Shown in pieces: positions 1-9,784 of a stretch of 48,213 nucleotides of DNA. A model generated the notes under the pieces. The model was not told the origin of the DNA, made no database searches, and saw only the letters and a list, made by a program, of their open reading frames with translations. A program made the position numbers and the translations under genes. Numbering within the stretch: position 1 is the stretch's first letter; each line of letters opens with the position of its first letter. Source of the stretch: Gammaproteobacteria bacterium (GTDB lineage Bacteria; Pseudomonadota; Gammaproteobacteria; Nitrococcales; Nitrococcaceae); NCBI GenBank assembly GCA_030433275.1, contig JAUILK010000027.1:1-48213 (forward strand), read 5' to 3'.

Positions 1-207
1 TCGCAGCCATGCCTCAGGCCGTTATAGCCATTTTCGGCCAGCCCGATTTCCGCTACGCCGCCGAAACCGAATGAGGCTTTTTCAACGTATTCCTTAGTAT
101 GGTCAGGTCTGAGGCGCCTAACTACAAGTAGAAATCCTAAATGACATTTTATAAGGCGTCGATTTTGAAGTATAATCCTGTTTATTCTTGATGATACAAG
201 AACTTGC
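1..207. other. Region upstream of integron integrase, no supported gene
   Basis: No convincing gene was found here. A minus-strand frame stays open from about position 124 to the window edge but has no start codon, so it is not called. An inverted pair GCCTCAG (11-17) and CTGAGGC (109-115) spans the region and may be chance. A good sigma-70 style -10 box, TATAAT at 171-176, lies 80 bases before the integrase start without a clear -35 box. No LexA-type CTG-N10-CAG operator was seen, although many integrase promoters carry one. Confidence 0.4.
116..122 (-). other. Integron core-site-like heptamer (attI or attC)
   Basis: Read on the minus strand this is GTTAGGC, which fits the integron core consensus GTTRRRY. 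It lies about 130 bases upstream of the integrase start and points away from it. That is the polarity expected of an attI site whose cassettes extend leftward out of the window. A seven-base consensus match is weak on its own, and the support comes mainly from position and orientation. No paired attC stem with a matching second core was found. Confidence 0.35.
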
Positions 208-255
208 GTGAAAAATGGAATGCTACACGTCGAACCCAAGGATGGGAGAAACGTC

Positions 256-1224
256 ATGTCACAGGAGCCACGCCTGCTCGATCAGGTCCGTGATCGCATC
301 CGCTTCCGCCACTACAGTATCCGCACCGAGCAAGCCTATCTGGGATGGATCCGTCGTTTCATCCTCTTCCACAGAAAACGTCATCCGCGCGACATGGGGG
401 CGCCGGAAGTCGAGCGGTTCCTATCGGCGTTGGCGACTGAATACAACGTCGCGGCGTCCACACAGAATCAGGCGCTCAGTGCCATCCTATTTCTATATCG
501 CGAAGTTCTGGGGATCGAGCTGCCTTGGCTCGATGGAGTCAAGCGGGCGAAGCGTCCGCAACGTCTGCCCGTTGTGCTCACGCGAGAGGAAATCCGCTCC
601 GCGCTGGCGCATCTGCAAGGCCGTAACGCGCTGATGGCGTCATTGCTGTATGGCGCCGGGTTGCGGTTGCTGGAATGCGTTTGCCTGCGGGTGAAAGATA
701 TCGAGCTCGACCGGCGGCAAATCGTGGTTCGGGATGGGAAAGGCGGACGGGATCGGGTGACACTGCTGCCGGAGTCGATGCGGCCTTCGCTCGAAGAGCA
801 GATCGACCGTGTTCGAGAAATCCATAATCAGGATCTAGCCGATGGCTTTGGTGCAGTTTGGCTGCCGCACGCGCTTGCGCGCAAATATCCCAATGCGCCG
901 CGGGAGTTCGGCTGGCAGTACGTGTTCCCGTCGGTGAAGCGCTCCACCGACCCGCGCTCGGGTCGCCTGGGGCGGCATCACATTGATGAGCAGACGCTGC
1001 AGCGGGCGGTGAAACAGGCTGTGCGCGCAGCGGGTGTGTCGAAACCCGCCTCCTGCCATACGTTCCGGCACTCGTTCGCCACCCATCTACTGGAGGCGGG
1101 CTATGATATCCGCACGATTCAGGAGTTACTGGGGCACCGGGACGTGAATACTACGATGATCTATACGCACGTCGCGAACTGCGGCGGACGTGGTGTGCGC
1201 AGTCCGCTGGATCGGGATCGGTGA
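256..1224 (+). CDS. intI: Integron integrase (tyrosine recombinase, IntI family)
   Basis: A 322-residue tyrosine recombinase that would insert and excise gene cassettes at attI and attC sites. The N-terminal SAM-like core-binding domain covers about residues 8-95. All catalytic residues are visible: Arg137, Lys162, His268, Arg271, His294 and the nucleophile Tyr303. Between Lys162 and His268 lies the insertion that separates IntI from XerC/XerD, including [17 protein letters not shown] near residues 209-225. The C-terminal [10 protein letters not shown] is also typical of IntI. I chose ATG 256 over the upstream in-frame start at 208 because GGGAG precedes it at a suitable distance. The frame appears intact and potentially active. 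The family is certain; activity is inferred. Confidence 0.93.
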   Translation: MSQEPRLLDQVRDRIRFRHYSIRTEQAYLGWIRRFILFHRKRHPRDMGAPEVERFLSALATEYNVAASTQNQALSAILFLYREVLGIELPWLDGVKRAKRPQRLPVVLTREEIRSALAHLQGRNALMASLLYGAGLRLLECVCLRVKDIELDRRQIVVRDGKGGRDRVTLLPESMRPSLEEQIDRVREIHNQDLADGFGAVWLPHALARKYPNAPREFGWQYVFPSVKRSTDPRSGRLGRHHIDEQTLQRAVKQAVRAAGVSKPASCHTFRHSFATHLLEAGYDIRTIQELLGHRDVNTTMIYTHVANCGGRGVRSPLDRDR

Positions 1225-1755
1225 TTCCAGGGCTGGCTGCTTTCGAGCTTCTCATGGCTGAAGCTCGTGTACCGCTAGCAGCTGCAGCAGCGCATCGCGT
1301 TTTACCCCATTCCGTCACGGACCGGCCGCGGCGAGCCACGTGTTAAGGTGGTGCCGTTGGGGCTGGACGTGGTCGGTCGGCAATAGGGCGGGGTACTCAT
1401 TCGGAACGGTGTCTTACGTGGGTGGTTGACCTCGCCCGCTCTTGCGGTGATGGGCGGCTGGGTGCATTCAAGGTACACTTTCGCCGAGCGTTGCAGACAT
1501 CTGCAGTGGATGTGGTCTTGCTCTTGCCTTTATTGGGCCATGTCGGCCAATCAGTCGTCGCTGACCCGCGCGGAGGGTGGCAAGATATGGACTCTGCCCG
1601 GCATTGGATCGCAGGGTGTTTGCTATTCAGAAGCCGTGTTGCTTGCAGCGTAAACGGTTGCCGGTCGAACACGTTGACACTCACGATCCAGCAAGACGCC
1701 GCGTCTGGCTGCAAGTTTGAACACGATGTTAGCAGATTTATGAGGATCTATTGAT
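1225..1755. other. Long gene-poor stretch, nothing recognised
   Basis: About 530 bases between the integrase and the next gene. Overlapping frames on both strands reach about 110 codons, but none has a recognisable motif or a convincing ribosome-binding site. From 1225 the integrase frame continues after its stop, is interrupted at 1276-1278, and then stays open for about 35 codons to 1384-1386, so decayed coding DNA is possible. A TTGACA at 1674-1679 has no matching -10 box. I see no attC-like pair and no terminator. Confidence 0.4.
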
Positions 1756-2235
1756 ATGGCACTCCCGGTATCGCTGCGCCAACTTGTGAGTGAAGTCGAA
1801 GCCCTGCAAGAGGGGTGGACGATCTATCTCAATCGTAAAACCGGCGAACTAATGACCATAACGGACAGAGAAGCGCGGATCGCCCTCGAGGAAGAGCAGG
1901 CGAGCGAGCTTGCCGATTGGTTGATGGAGGATTTTTTGCCCAAGGTCAAGGAAGTGGTGACCTCGGATGACTGCGTGGTTTTACCGAACAAAGCGAGCGT
2001 CGAATTCGCGCTGATGGAGAAATACTGCGATGCGGTTGACGACCCGCAATTTCGGGAAAGCTTGCTGAACGCGGTTCGCGGTCATGAGGCGACGGCCCGT
2101 TTCGACGACCTGATCGAGGCTAAGGGCGCTCAGGAGGAGTGGAATCAGTTCAAGGAAGAGGCGCTAAGAGATCTCATCGCCGAGTTTTTGGACTCGCACG
2201 GGATAAGCTATGTCGAGGCAAAAAGCCACGCCTGA
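1756..2235 (+). CDS. UPF0158 family protein
   Basis: A 159-residue acidic, probably cytosolic protein of the uncharacterised UPF0158 family. The recognisable part is the N-terminal segment about residues 5-35, with WTIYLNRKTGEL in the position where family members carry a Y-L-D-x-x-T-G-E motif. The C-terminal half (WNQFKEEALRDLIAEFL) looks like a helical cap. No signal peptide or membrane segment is present. ATG 1756 follows a GAGG at 1742-1745. It reads in the same direction as malate synthase G, 179 bases downstream, but a hairpin-forming stretch lies between them, so co-transcription is uncertain. No function can be assigned. Confidence 0.8.
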   Translation: MALPVSLRQLVSEVEALQEGWTIYLNRKTGELMTITDREARIALEEEQASELADWLMEDFLPKVKEVVTSDDCVVLPNKASVEFALMEKYCDAVDDPQFRESLLNAVRGHEATARFDDLIEAKGAQEEWNQFKEEALRDLIAEFLDSHGISYVEAKSHA

Positions 2236-2295
2236 GTTTGGTGCGTAATATCGCTTGACCGTAAGGTGGCAATCAATCAATGCGTCGGTGTGCGG

Positions 2296-2327
2296 CCTGC
2301 TCTCGGCGCGGTATTTAAGAGAGCGGG
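2296..2327 (+). other. Possible hairpin between UPF0158 gene and glcB
   Basis: CCTGCTCTC at 2296-2304 can pair with GAGAGCGGG at 2319-2327 with one mismatch and a 14-base loop. No T run follows, so an intrinsic terminator is not supported. It could be a leader structure of the malate synthase mRNA, or chance. Confidence 0.25.
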
Positions 2328-2414
2328 CCTCGGGAGCGAATCCAGCGCCCATGGCGGCTGCAACCCCGGTGTTACGGATTTACGTAGTTCATCCGCTGAT
2401 CGAGGGTTTCGGGT

Positions 2415-4604
2415 ATGACGGAACGTGTTCAGGCCGGAGGGTTACTGGTCGCCAAACCGCTGCATGATTTGGTTGCGCAAGAGGTGGTGCCTGCGCTCGA
2501 GTATGATCCAGAGACGCCATGGGCGATTTTGGCCAGGATCGTCGCCGAGTTGGGCCCGCGCAACCGCGCGCTGCTCGCCGAGCGAGTCGAACTGCAGGCC
2601 AAGCTCGATGGTTGGCACAGAGAACGCCGGGGGCGGCCGCACGACCCCGAAGCCTATAAGCATTTTCTCGAGGAAATTGGCTATCTGCTGCCGGAGGAAG
2701 CGGATTTCCAAATCACGACCACCGATGTCGATCCGGAAATCGCGCAAGTGGCTGGGCCGCAATTGGTCGTCCCGGTGAACAATGCCCGCTATGCGCTTAA
2801 TGCCGCCAATGCCCGCTGGAGCAGCCTTTATGACGCGCTATACGGCACCGATGTCATAGCGGAGACGGCCGGTGCCGAGCGCGGCCCGCGCTACAACCCG
2901 CGGCGTGGTAGTCAAGTTATGGCGTATGCCGCCGAGCTTCTCGATGCGATCGTGCCGTTAGCGCATGGCCGTCATCGCAATGCGATTGGCTATGTGCTGG
3001 GTGAGGAGAACGGCGGTAAGCGGCGGCTGCTGGTCAAGCTGAGCGACGGCCATGAGACGGAATTGCGGCAGCCGCGGCAGTTCGTGGGCTACGTCGGTGA
3101 CCGCGAGCCCGAGGTCGTGCTGTTGCGCAATCACGGGTTACACCTGGAAATTCTGGTGGACCGAAGCCACCCCGTAGGCCGTGAACACGCAGCCGGCGTG
3201 AAAGACGTTGTTCTGGAGTCCGCGCTGACGACCATCCAGGACTGTGAAGACTCCGTCGCCGCGGTCGATGCCGTGGATAAGACATTGGTCTACCGCAATT
3301 GGCTCGGTTTGATGAAAGGGGATCTGGAAGCCTCTGTGGAGAAATCGGGTCGGACCATTACGCGCTGCCTGCATGCGGATCGCCAGTATACGACCCCGGA
3401 AGGTGGCACGTTAGTGCTGCCTGGCCGCAGCTTGATGTTGGTGCGCAACGTCGGGCATTTAATGACTACCGATGCCGTGCTCGACGGCAACGGCGCGGAG
3501 ATTCCCGAAGGCTTCCTCGATGCCATGATGACTTCGCTCATCGCGCTGTATGACCTGCGGGGGCTGGGCCGTTACGTCAACAGCCGGACCGGGAGTGTGT
3601 ATATCGTCAAACCCAAGATGCACGGTCCGGCTGAGGTTGCTTTGAGCTGCGAGCTCTTTAGCCGGATAGAAGAGGCGCTTGGTCTGAGGTGCAACACGCT
3701 GAAACTCGGGGTGATGGATGAGGAGCGGCGCACCACGGTCAATCTAAAACAGTGCATCCGCGCCGCTAAGGAGCGGCTCATATTCATCAACACGGGGTTT
3801 CTGGATCGCACGGGAGACGAGATCCACACCAGCATGGAAGCGGGACCCATGGTGCGTAAGGATGCTATGAAACAAACCGCTTGGTTGAGAGCCTATGAAG
3901 ACTGGAATGTGGCGGTCGGCCTGCAAGCGGGATTGCCGGGGCGGGCTCAGATCGGTAAGGGGATGTGGACCAAACCGGATGAGATGGCGGTCATGTTGGC
4001 GACGAAGATCGAGCATCCGCTTGCCGGCGCGAATTGTGCCTGGGTACCTTCGCCCACGGCCGCAACGCTTCATGCCCTTCACTATCATCGAGTCGATGTA
4101 TTTCACCGTCAGGAGATGTTGGCGACTCGGCCGTGCCCCAAACTGGAAGAGCTTCTGCAGCCCCCGCTGATGGACCCGCTGACGCTGACGGATGCAGCGA
4201 TTCAGCAGGAGCTGGATAATAACTGCCAGGGTATCCTCGGTTATGTGGTGCGTTGGGTCGAACAGGGTATCGGCTGCTCGAAGGTGGCCGATATCGATGG
4301 CCTCGGATTGATGGAGGATCGGGCCACCCTGCGCATCTCCAGTCAGCATATTGCTAACTGGCTATACCATGGTATTTGCTCGGAGCAGCAAGTGAGGGAG
4401 ACGTTGCAGCGCATGGCGGAAGTCGTCGACCGGCAAAATGCCGGGGACTCGCCCTATCGGGCGATGGCGGCGGATTTTGATGGCAGCGTCGCTTTTCAGG
4501 CAGCCTGCGATTTGATCTTCCAAGGCCGAGAGCAACCTAATGGTTACACCGAACCGCTATTGCACCGCCACCGCCGAGCGGCCAAGAAGAGATACGGCTG
4601 TTAG
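2415..4604 (+). CDS. glcB: Malate synthase G
   Basis: A 729-residue malate synthase, close to the 723 residues of E. coli GlcB. It condenses glyoxylate with acetyl-CoA to malate in the cytosol, the second step of the glyoxylate bypass. The length and the segment [17 protein letters not shown] from about residue 457 identify isoform G rather than the shorter isoform A. The Mg-binding and acetyl-CoA regions follow the family pattern ([10 protein letters not shown], then GKGMW, then the C-terminal plug domain). GAGG at 2402-2405 precedes ATG 2415. Its metabolic partner isocitrate lyase is about 7 kb downstream and aconitase lies in between, so the pathway is clustered but not one operon. Confidence 0.97.
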   Translation: MTERVQAGGLLVAKPLHDLVAQEVVPALEYDPETPWAILARIVAELGPRNRALLAERVELQAKLDGWHRERRGRPHDPEAYKHFLEEIGYLLPEEADFQITTTDVDPEIAQVAGPQLVVPVNNARYALNAANARWSSLYDALYGTDVIAETAGAERGPRYNPRRGSQVMAYAAELLDAIVPLAHGRHRNAIGYVLGEENGGKRRLLVKLSDGHETELRQPRQFVGYVGDREPEVVLLRNHGLHLEILVDRSHPVGREHAAGVKDVVLESALTTIQDCEDSVAAVDAVDKTLVYRNWLGLMKGDLEASVEKSGRTITRCLHADRQYTTPEGGTLVLPGRSLMLVRNVGHLMTTDAVLDGNGAEIPEGFLDAMMTSLIALYDLRGLGRYVNSRTGSVYIVKPKMHGPAEVALSCELFSRIEEALGLRCNTLKLGVMDEERRTTVNLKQCIRAAKERLIFINTGFLDRTGDEIHTSMEAGPMVRKDAMKQTAWLRAYEDWNVAVGLQAGLPGRAQIGKGMWTKPDEMAVMLATKIEHPLAGANCAWVPSPTAATLHALHYHRVDVFHRQEMLATRPCPKLEELLQPPLMDPLTLTDAAIQQELDNNCQGILGYVVRWVEQGIGCSKVADIDGLGLMEDRATLRISSQHIANWLYHGICSEQQVRETLQRMAEVVDRQNAGDSPYRAMAADFDGSVAFQAACDLIFQGREQPNGYTEPLLHRHRRAAKKRYGC

Positions 4605-4686
4605 CTAAACTGGTGCCGCGGGTCGGCACTGGATTATGTGCTACTCGCGCGCCGCGGTGGCTTCGGTGCGGTATCCAAGAAAATTT

Positions 4687-4842
4687 TTAAAAAACTGTCG
4701 CTAGCATTAAAAACCAACGAGGAATCGGTTGTCCCGTTACACCTATCCAGATCATATAGATGGTGGCGGCGATGGCAGTGAGGAAAGCCCCCAAGCCAAA
4801 ATATTTGATCAAACCGTAACTACGGTGTTGCCGATTTGACAT
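4687..4842 (-). CDS. Small membrane protein (51 residues), unrecognised
   Basis: A short minus-strand gene between malate synthase and aconitase. It starts MSNRQHRSYGLIKYFGLG, with a basic N-terminus, followed by one clear hydrophobic segment (about residues 17-37, GAFLTAIAATIYMIWIGV). After a polar turn, GQPIPR, a second short hydrophobic end runs from WFLMLATVF to the stop. That suggests one or two membrane spans. GGAG lies 7 bases before the ATG, a good ribosome-binding site. It is oriented like acnA, 226 bases downstream of its stop, so it may be expressed with acnA or alone. I recognise no family. The coding call rests on the start site, the amphipathic layout and the clean stop. Confidence 0.6.
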   Translation of the reverse strand: MSNRQHRSYGLIKYFGLGAFLTAIAATIYMIWIGVTGQPIPRWFLMLATVF

Positions 4843-5068
4843 TGGTTTCTCCGGTAGAGTAGCTGAGATAGCGAATTTAATAGAGAGAAACTAATTCTAC
4901 ATCACTTGCCCGACTTCTCGGCATCTATGGGATGCGTTCGCTCAGGCATAATATCTTGATATTTAGCCGCCTTTGCGCCTTGCCGGGTGAATCCGCTGCT
5001 GGCGGCGCCGCGGTGTTCCAATGTTGGGCTCCGATCGGCGAAAGGCCCTTTATTGAGAGAAGCAAGAC
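4843..5068. other. Intergenic stretch downstream of acnA
   Basis: I see no supported gene, tRNA or strong terminator hairpin here. A short minus-strand frame overlapping the end of acnA looks like a shadow. The last 60 bases toward the small membrane protein gene are AT-rich and may hold its promoter. Confidence 0.3.
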
Positions 5069-7822
5069 TTACTTCGCTCTGCTCTGTTTGGCGAGCGCTC
5101 TTAAGACATAGTGCAAGATGCCGCCGTGATGGTAATAGTCCCATTCAGTCGGCGTGTCTATGCGTACCGCGGCCTCGAATTCAGTGACTTCTCCGGACTC
5201 GGTAACCGCTTTGACGGATACGGTATTCGGTTTACCCGCGAGACTGCCGATCGAGAAAATTTCCTTGCCGGACAGGCCAAGCCGCTCGATGTTCTCCTCG
5301 GGCTTGAACTGTAGGGGAAGTACGCCGAAACCCACCAAGTTGGAGCGATGGATGCGCTCGAAACTCTCGGCGATGACGGCTCGAATGCCGAGCAGTTTAG
5401 TACCTTTGGCAGCCCAGTCGCGCGAAGAACCGGCTCCGTAGTCCTTGCCGGCGAGCACCACCAGTGGGGTCGTTGTTTCTTGGTAGCGCTGCGCGGCCTC
5501 GAAAATGCTCATCTGGGTACCGGACGGGAAGTGAATGGTCCACCCGCCCTCGGTATCCGGAGCGAGCTTGTTGCGCAGGCGAATGTTGGCAAAGGTGCCT
5601 CGCATCATTACTTCATGGTTGCCCCGGCGCGAGCCGTAGGAATTGAAATCCTTCGGTTCCACGCCGTGTTGTTGCAGGTATTGCCCAGCCGGGCTATCCG
5701 GCTTGATGGCCCCGGCCGGGGAGATGTGGTCGGTGGTGATGGAATCACCCAGCATGAGCAAACAACGTGCGGCCTCGACCTTGGGTGCACCCGGGGGTTC
5801 TAGACGCATGCCTTCGAAAAACGGCGGATGCTTGACATAGGTAGACTCCGGCCATTGATAGATTTCCCCCTCGGGGATCGGCAGGGCCCGCCAGGTGTCG
5901 CTGCCAGCGAAGACGTCGGCGTACTGCTTGCGGTACATGGCTGACGAAATGTTGTTTTTCATGAGTTCGGCGATCTCCGTCTGGCTGGGCCAAATATCCT
6001 TGAGATAGATCGCGTTGCCGTTGCGGTCTCGACCCAGTGGTTCGCGATAGGGGTCGCAAGCCATGGAGCCGAGCAATGCATAAACCACTACTAAGGGGGG
6101 AGAGGCCAGGTAGTTGGCGCGTACGTCCTGGTGAATGCGGCCCTCGAAGTTGCGGTTGCCCGAAAGGACGGAGGTCACGACGAGGTCGCCTTCGCGGATG
6201 GCCTGCGTTATGGCTTCCGGCAAGGGGCCTGAGTTGCCGATGCAGGTCGTGCAGCCGAACCCCACCACGTTGAAGCCGAGCGTTTCCAGTTCACTGAGTA
6301 AGCCCGCTTTCTCTAGATAGGCAGGGACGACTTGGGAGCCGGGCGCCAGTGAAGTTTTGACCCAGGGTTTTACTTTCAGACCGAGGGCGTTGGCTTTTTT
6401 GGCCACCAGCCCGGCGGCGAGCAGGACAGCTGGATTGGACGTGTTGGTGCAGGAGGTGATGGCGGCGATGACGACCGCACCGTGCTTGAGCAGGTGTTTC
6501 TCGGCGCCGAGTTCAACCTCAACCGCGCCGGTTTCGTGTCCATCCTGCCACCCTACGGCTGTGTGACCGCCCTCGGAGGCGAAACGCTCTTCCTCATGGT
6601 TTGCGGGCAGTGCGTGTCGGCTCTCCAACTCCTGATGCAGAGCCTCAAGAAAGGCCTGGCGGGCGTTTGTCAGTGCAATGCGATCCTGGGGTCGTTTGGG
6701 GCCGGCAATGCTCGGCGCCACCGTGCCGAGATCCAGTGCCATGGTATCGCTATAGTCGGCCTCGCGGTTGCCGGTTTCCCGCCATAGCCCTTGCACCTTG
6801 GCGTAGCTTTCCACCAACGCGAGTCTTGCCGGATCGCGCCCGGAGAGTTCGAGATAGCGCAGGGTAGCTCGGTCGATCGGAAAAATGCCGCAGGTGGCGC
6901 CATACTCTGGCGCCATGTTGGCAATGGTGGCGCGATCGGCCAGCGGTAGGCTATCGAGCCCGTCGCCGTAGAATTCAACGAATTTGCCGACCACACCCTT
7001 TTGGCGCAGCATTTGGGTGACGGTCAGAACCAAGTCGGTGGCGGTGGCGCCCTCGGGCAATTTGCCGGTCAGTTTGAAGCCGATCACCTGCGGAAGGAGC
7101 ATGGTAATGGGCTGTCCCAGCATCGCGGCTTCGGCCTCGATACCGCCGACGCCCCAGCCGAGCACGCCCAGCCCATTGATCATGGTGGTGTGCGAATCGG
7201 TCCCCACTAGCGTATCCGGATAGGCGAGGGTGGCCGTCGTAGTCGCTTTGGTGAATACGACTGTGGCCAAATATTCCAAGTTTACCTGGTGCACGATGCC
7301 GGTGTCCGGAGGTACGACGCGGAAATTGGTGAAAGCCTTCTGGCCCCAACGCAGGAATTTATAGCGCTCCTTGTTACGCTGGAACTCAAGCTCGGTATTT
7401 TTCTTGAGCGCGGTTGATGTTCCGAAGTAGTCGACCATGACCGAGTGATCGATGACCAGATCAGCCGGTTCCAGCGGGTTAATGAGCTTGGGGTTGCCAC
7501 CGAGGCGTTGCATGGCATCACGCATGGCGGCTAAGTCGACGATGGCCGGCACACCGGTGAAATCCTGTAGGACCACGCGCGCTGGCGTGAACGCGATCTG
7601 GACGCTGGGTTCGGCCGTCGGCTCCCAGTTCAGCACCGCTTCGATGTCGTCTTCGGTGACCTGCTTGCCGTCCTCCTTACGCAGAAGATTCTCCAGCAGG
7701 ATCTTCAGTGAGTAGGGGAGGCGGTCGATGTCGTACTTGTCCTTCAGCGCCTCGAAGCGGTAGAGCTGGTAAGAATTGCCCTGCACCATGAGGGTGGACC
7801 GGGTATTGAAGCTGTTGCTCAT
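5069..7822 (-). CDS. acnA: Aconitate hydratase A
   Basis: A 917-residue aconitase of the AcnA/IRP1 type (E. coli AcnA has 891). It isomerises citrate to isocitrate for the TCA and glyoxylate cycles. The three cysteines holding the 4Fe-4S cluster are Cys458 (in [11 protein letters not shown]), Cys524 and Cys527 (in [14 protein letters not shown]), with the same spacing as in E. coli. The C-terminal swivel domain contains [13 protein letters not shown], near residue 800. AGGA precedes the ATG by 5 bases. The stretch upstream holds a dense set of inverted repeats that may be an operator. The gene lies between glcB and aceA, consistent with a role in acetate use, and it would depend on Fe-S assembly helped by YgfZ. 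Confidence 0.98.
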   Translation of the reverse strand: MSNSFNTRSTLMVQGNSYQLYRFEALKDKYDIDRLPYSLKILLENLLRKEDGKQVTEDDIEAVLNWEPTAEPSVQIAFTPARVVLQDFTGVPAIVDLAAMRDAMQRLGGNPKLINPLEPADLVIDHSVMVDYFGTSTALKKNTELEFQRNKERYKFLRWGQKAFTNFRVVPPDTGIVHQVNLEYLATVVFTKATTTATLAYPDTLVGTDSHTTMINGLGVLGWGVGGIEAEAAMLGQPITMLLPQVIGFKLTGKLPEGATATDLVLTVTQMLRQKGVVGKFVEFYGDGLDSLPLADRATIANMAPEYGATCGIFPIDRATLRYLELSGRDPARLALVESYAKVQGLWRETGNREADYSDTMALDLGTVAPSIAGPKRPQDRIALTNARQAFLEALHQELESRHALPANHEEERFASEGGHTAVGWQDGHETGAVEVELGAEKHLLKHGAVVIAAITSCTNTSNPAVLLAAGLVAKKANALGLKVKPWVKTSLAPGSQVVPAYLEKAGLLSELETLGFNVVGFGCTTCIGNSGPLPEAITQAIREGDLVVTSVLSGNRNFEGRIHQDVRANYLASPPLVVVYALLGSMACDPYREPLGRDRNGNAIYLKDIWPSQTEIAELMKNNISSAMYRKQYADVFAGSDTWRALPIPEGEIYQWPESTYVKHPPFFEGMRLEPPGAPKVEAARCLLMLGDSITTDHISPAGAIKPDSPAGQYLQQHGVEPKDFNSYGSRRGNHEVMMRGTFANIRLRNKLAPDTEGGWTIHFPSGTQMSIFEAAQRYQETTTPLVVLAGKDYGAGSSRDWAAKGTKLLGIRAVIAESFERIHRSNLVGFGVLPLQFKPEENIERLGLSGKEIFSIGSLAGKPNTVSVKAVTESGEVTEFEAAVRIDTPTEWDYYHHGGILHYVLRALAKQSRAK

Positions 7823-7881
7823 GTTGTTCCTGCTTTCTCGTCTTTGATCTCGATCGAGTCGCCGCCGGCATTCGGGCAGTT

Positions 7882-7933
7882 GGTATAGTGTGCTATACCC
7901 TATATCTTACAATCGCGCAGATATAGGTATACC
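7882..7933. promoter_or_regulatory. Nested inverted repeats upstream of acnA, candidate operator
   Basis: In 52 bases there are three symmetrical elements. GGTATAG/CTATACC has 7-base arms around TGTG (7882-7899). CTATATCT/AGATATAG has 8-base arms and an 11-base spacer (7900-7926). The perfect palindrome GGTATACC lies at 7926-7933. The half-sites share the pattern GGTATA-(G/C)C, so this looks like repeated binding sites for a dimeric regulator in the acnA promoter, or overlapping stem-loops in its mRNA. No -35/-10 pair stands out clearly among the AT-rich repeats. The regulator cannot be named from sequence. Confidence 0.5.
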
Positions 7934-7962
7934 GAGGTTTCATACGCTCATCGCCGTGGCGC

Positions 7963-8589
7963 TCAAGAAGTGGCAAGCTGTCGTTGAGCCTCGGCGATAA
8001 GGCGTTGACGAAAGAAGATGAGCCGCAGTCGATTGCCACCTGCTCGGCGCCAAAGGCTGGCTGCACGGATAGCGGAGAGCAGTAATGTACGGATCAGCGC
8101 CGCATTGCGTGGATCCTCGAGATGCGCGCGTTCACCACGGACGATGATAGGCGGGCGCAGCGAGCTGACTGTCTCAGCGTACAGCCCGCCCACATTTCGA
8201 ATAACGTTGTCGTGCAAAATACCGAAGTGCCCCGCTTGTTCGGCGGCGCGGCGCACCCCTTCAGTGACTTCCCGAAAGCGGCGGTGGTCGGCGATGAGCT
8301 TGCGTTCCAAATGCAGCACCGACACCAGATAACGGGTGAGCTGCACCTCGCTGGGGTGGGTGAGGTGGTCTGCCAATAAATGCAGTCCGGCTTGCAAGCG
8401 ATCACGGCCCCCATAGAGTACGGCGGTGTCGCCCGCGTAGACTCCGAGCAGCGCACGGAGGCAGGGTTCAGTGCGGCGTGCGTCGGAATGGCCGCACATG
8501 GCGGTTTGGCATACCTGCGCCAGCGCCTGAACCATCCCGGCCAATGCGAGTACCTGTTCGCTGTCAGGCGATTCCATAACGTGTTTCAT
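7963..8589 (-). CDS. hflD: High frequency lysogenization protein HflD homolog
   Basis: A 208-residue helical protein of the HflD family (E. coli HflD has 213). E. coli HflD is a membrane-associated factor that affects phage lambda CII stability; its housekeeping role is unclear. The family core is visible: LALAGMVQALAQV near the start, LTRYLVSVLHLERKL in the middle, and LLLSAIRAASLWRRAGGNRL near the end. A longer frame extends upstream to 8826, but that part lies inside mnmA and does not resemble the family, so I start at ATG 8589; ATG 8577 is an alternative. Neither has a clear Shine-Dalgarno. The start overlaps the end of mnmA, suggesting translational coupling. Confidence 0.85.
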   Translation of the reverse strand: MKHVMESPDSEQVLALAGMVQALAQVCQTAMCGHSDARRTEPCLRALLGVYAGDTAVLYGGRDRLQAGLHLLADHLTHPSEVQLTRYLVSVLHLERKLIADHRRFREVTEGVRRAAEQAGHFGILHDNVIRNVGGLYAETVSSLRPPIIVRGERAHLEDPRNAALIRTLLLSAIRAASLWRRAGGNRLRLIFFRQRLIAEAQRQLATS

Positions 8590-9688
8590 GAGTATGCCAG
8601 GGAAATGTTTGTTGGATAACCCCACCACCGATACACTCTTCGTCACGATAGAACACCACCGATTGCCCCGGAACCACCGCCCTTTGCGGCTGATCAAACA
8701 GGGTGCGCGCGCGCCCGGCGGTAATAGCTTCCAGCACACAGCTTTGGGAAGGTTGGCGATAGCGCGTCTTGGCGGAGCAACGCAGCGGCGTGGCCGGCGG
8801 CCGCCCGGCCACCCAGCACAGTTCATTGGCCTCTAGTCCGGCACTCATCAGCAACGGATGGTCGTGCCCTTGAGCAACGATAATGCGGTTGGCCGATATA
8901 TCCTTGCCGACCACGTACCAAGGCTTTCCCGAGTGTCCTGCGCGTCCGCCGATTTCGAGCCCTTGGCGCTGACCAAGCGTGTAAAAGCTGACTCCTTGGT
9001 GTTGACCGATGACTACGCCTTCCGGGGTCTCGATAAGCCCTGGCGTGGGTCGGATGTAGCGGCTCAAAAACGGGCGAAAAGCGCGCTCGCCGATGAAGCA
9101 GATACCCGTGCTGTCTTTACGGTCGAAATTGTCGAACCCGGCTTGCTCGGCTAGGACACGCACCGTGGATTTGGCGTGTTCGCCCAACGGGAAGGTGGCG
9201 TATGACAGTTGGCGCTGTCCTAAAGTATAGAGGAAGTAGCTTTGATCTTTGGTGGCATCTTTGGCCTTGAGCAGGCGGTGTGTGCCATTGTGCTTGATAT
9301 TACGAGCGTAATGGCCGGTGGCGATGCGATCGGTGCCTAGGCGTTGCGCATAGTTGATAAAGGCGTGGAACTTGATCCGCTGGTTACACAGGATATCCGG
9401 GTTAGGCGTGCGCCCGCGGCGGTATTCACGCAAACAGTGGTCGAATACCTCCGCACGGTATTCACGTGCGAAGTTCGCCACATGCAGCGGGATATCGAGC
9501 TGAGTGCATACCTGTTTGGCGTAGGCGAGGTCTTCCTCGGCGCTGCAGTGGGTGGCGGTATCGTCGTCCTCCCAGTTGCGCATGAACAAGCCCTGGACTG
9601 CTTGACCTTGCTCAAGGAGCAATAAGGCAGCGACGGCGGAATCTACGCCACCGGAAAGACCGACGATGTAACGCGTGCGGGGAGCCAT
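8564..9688 (-). CDS. mnmA: tRNA-specific 2-thiouridylase MnmA
   Basis: A 374-residue enzyme that puts sulfur on the wobble uridine (U34) of Lys, Glu and Gln tRNAs, using ATP and persulfide delivered by the Tus relay. The PP-loop SGGVDS is at residues 12-17. The two catalytic cysteines are Cys101 (in NPDILCN) and Cys197 (in STGICFIGER). The C-terminal beta-barrel domain is complete. The gene lies between nudJ and hflD as in E. coli. The 96-base gap from nudJ is AT-rich and has TATAAT-like boxes on the minus strand without a good -35, so a separate promoter is possible. Confidence 0.98.
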   Translation of the reverse strand: MAPRTRYIVGLSGGVDSAVAALLLLEQGQAVQGLFMRNWEDDDTATHCSAEEDLAYAKQVCTQLDIPLHVANFAREYRAEVFDHCLREYRRGRTPNPDILCNQRIKFHAFINYAQRLGTDRIATGHYARNIKHNGTHRLLKAKDATKDQSYFLYTLGQRQLSYATFPLGEHAKSTVRVLAEQAGFDNFDRKDSTGICFIGERAFRPFLSRYIRPTPGLIETPEGVVIGQHQGVSFYTLGQRQGLEIGGRAGHSGKPWYVVGKDISANRIIVAQGHDHPLLMSAGLEANELCWVAGRPPATPLRCSAKTRYRQPSQSCVLEAITAGRARTLFDQPQRAVVPGQSVVFYRDEECIGGGVIQQTFPWHTHETRYGIA

Positions 9689-9784
9689 TGTCAGTTCAAA
9701 GCGTTGCGGCTACTTAACGTATATTATAGATACATCTTACCTTGGGCGTTAGTATAATACAGTTTGGTGGTCGTGCCTCATCGC

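Noticed and set aside
11-115. GCCTCAG/CTGAGGC inverted pair as an attC site
   Set aside because: The core heptamer would be at the wrong end of the stem and no matching second core exists, so it does not fit attC architecture.
1-124. Minus-strand open frame running to the window edge, containing GFGG and AENGYNGLRHGC
   Set aside because: It has no start codon after the core-like site and no family I recognise, and its end lies outside the window.
1480-1560. LLPLLGHV-like stretch as a remnant of a second tyrosine recombinase
   Set aside because: Only a few residues match and no further motif follows in any frame.
1674-1679. TTGACA as the promoter of the UPF0158 gene
   Set aside because: No acceptable -10 hexamer lies 15-19 bases downstream.
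8590-8826. N-terminal extension of hflD
   Set aside because: It lies fully inside mnmA, is not homologous to HflD and would be Arg/Pro/Cys-rich shadow coding.
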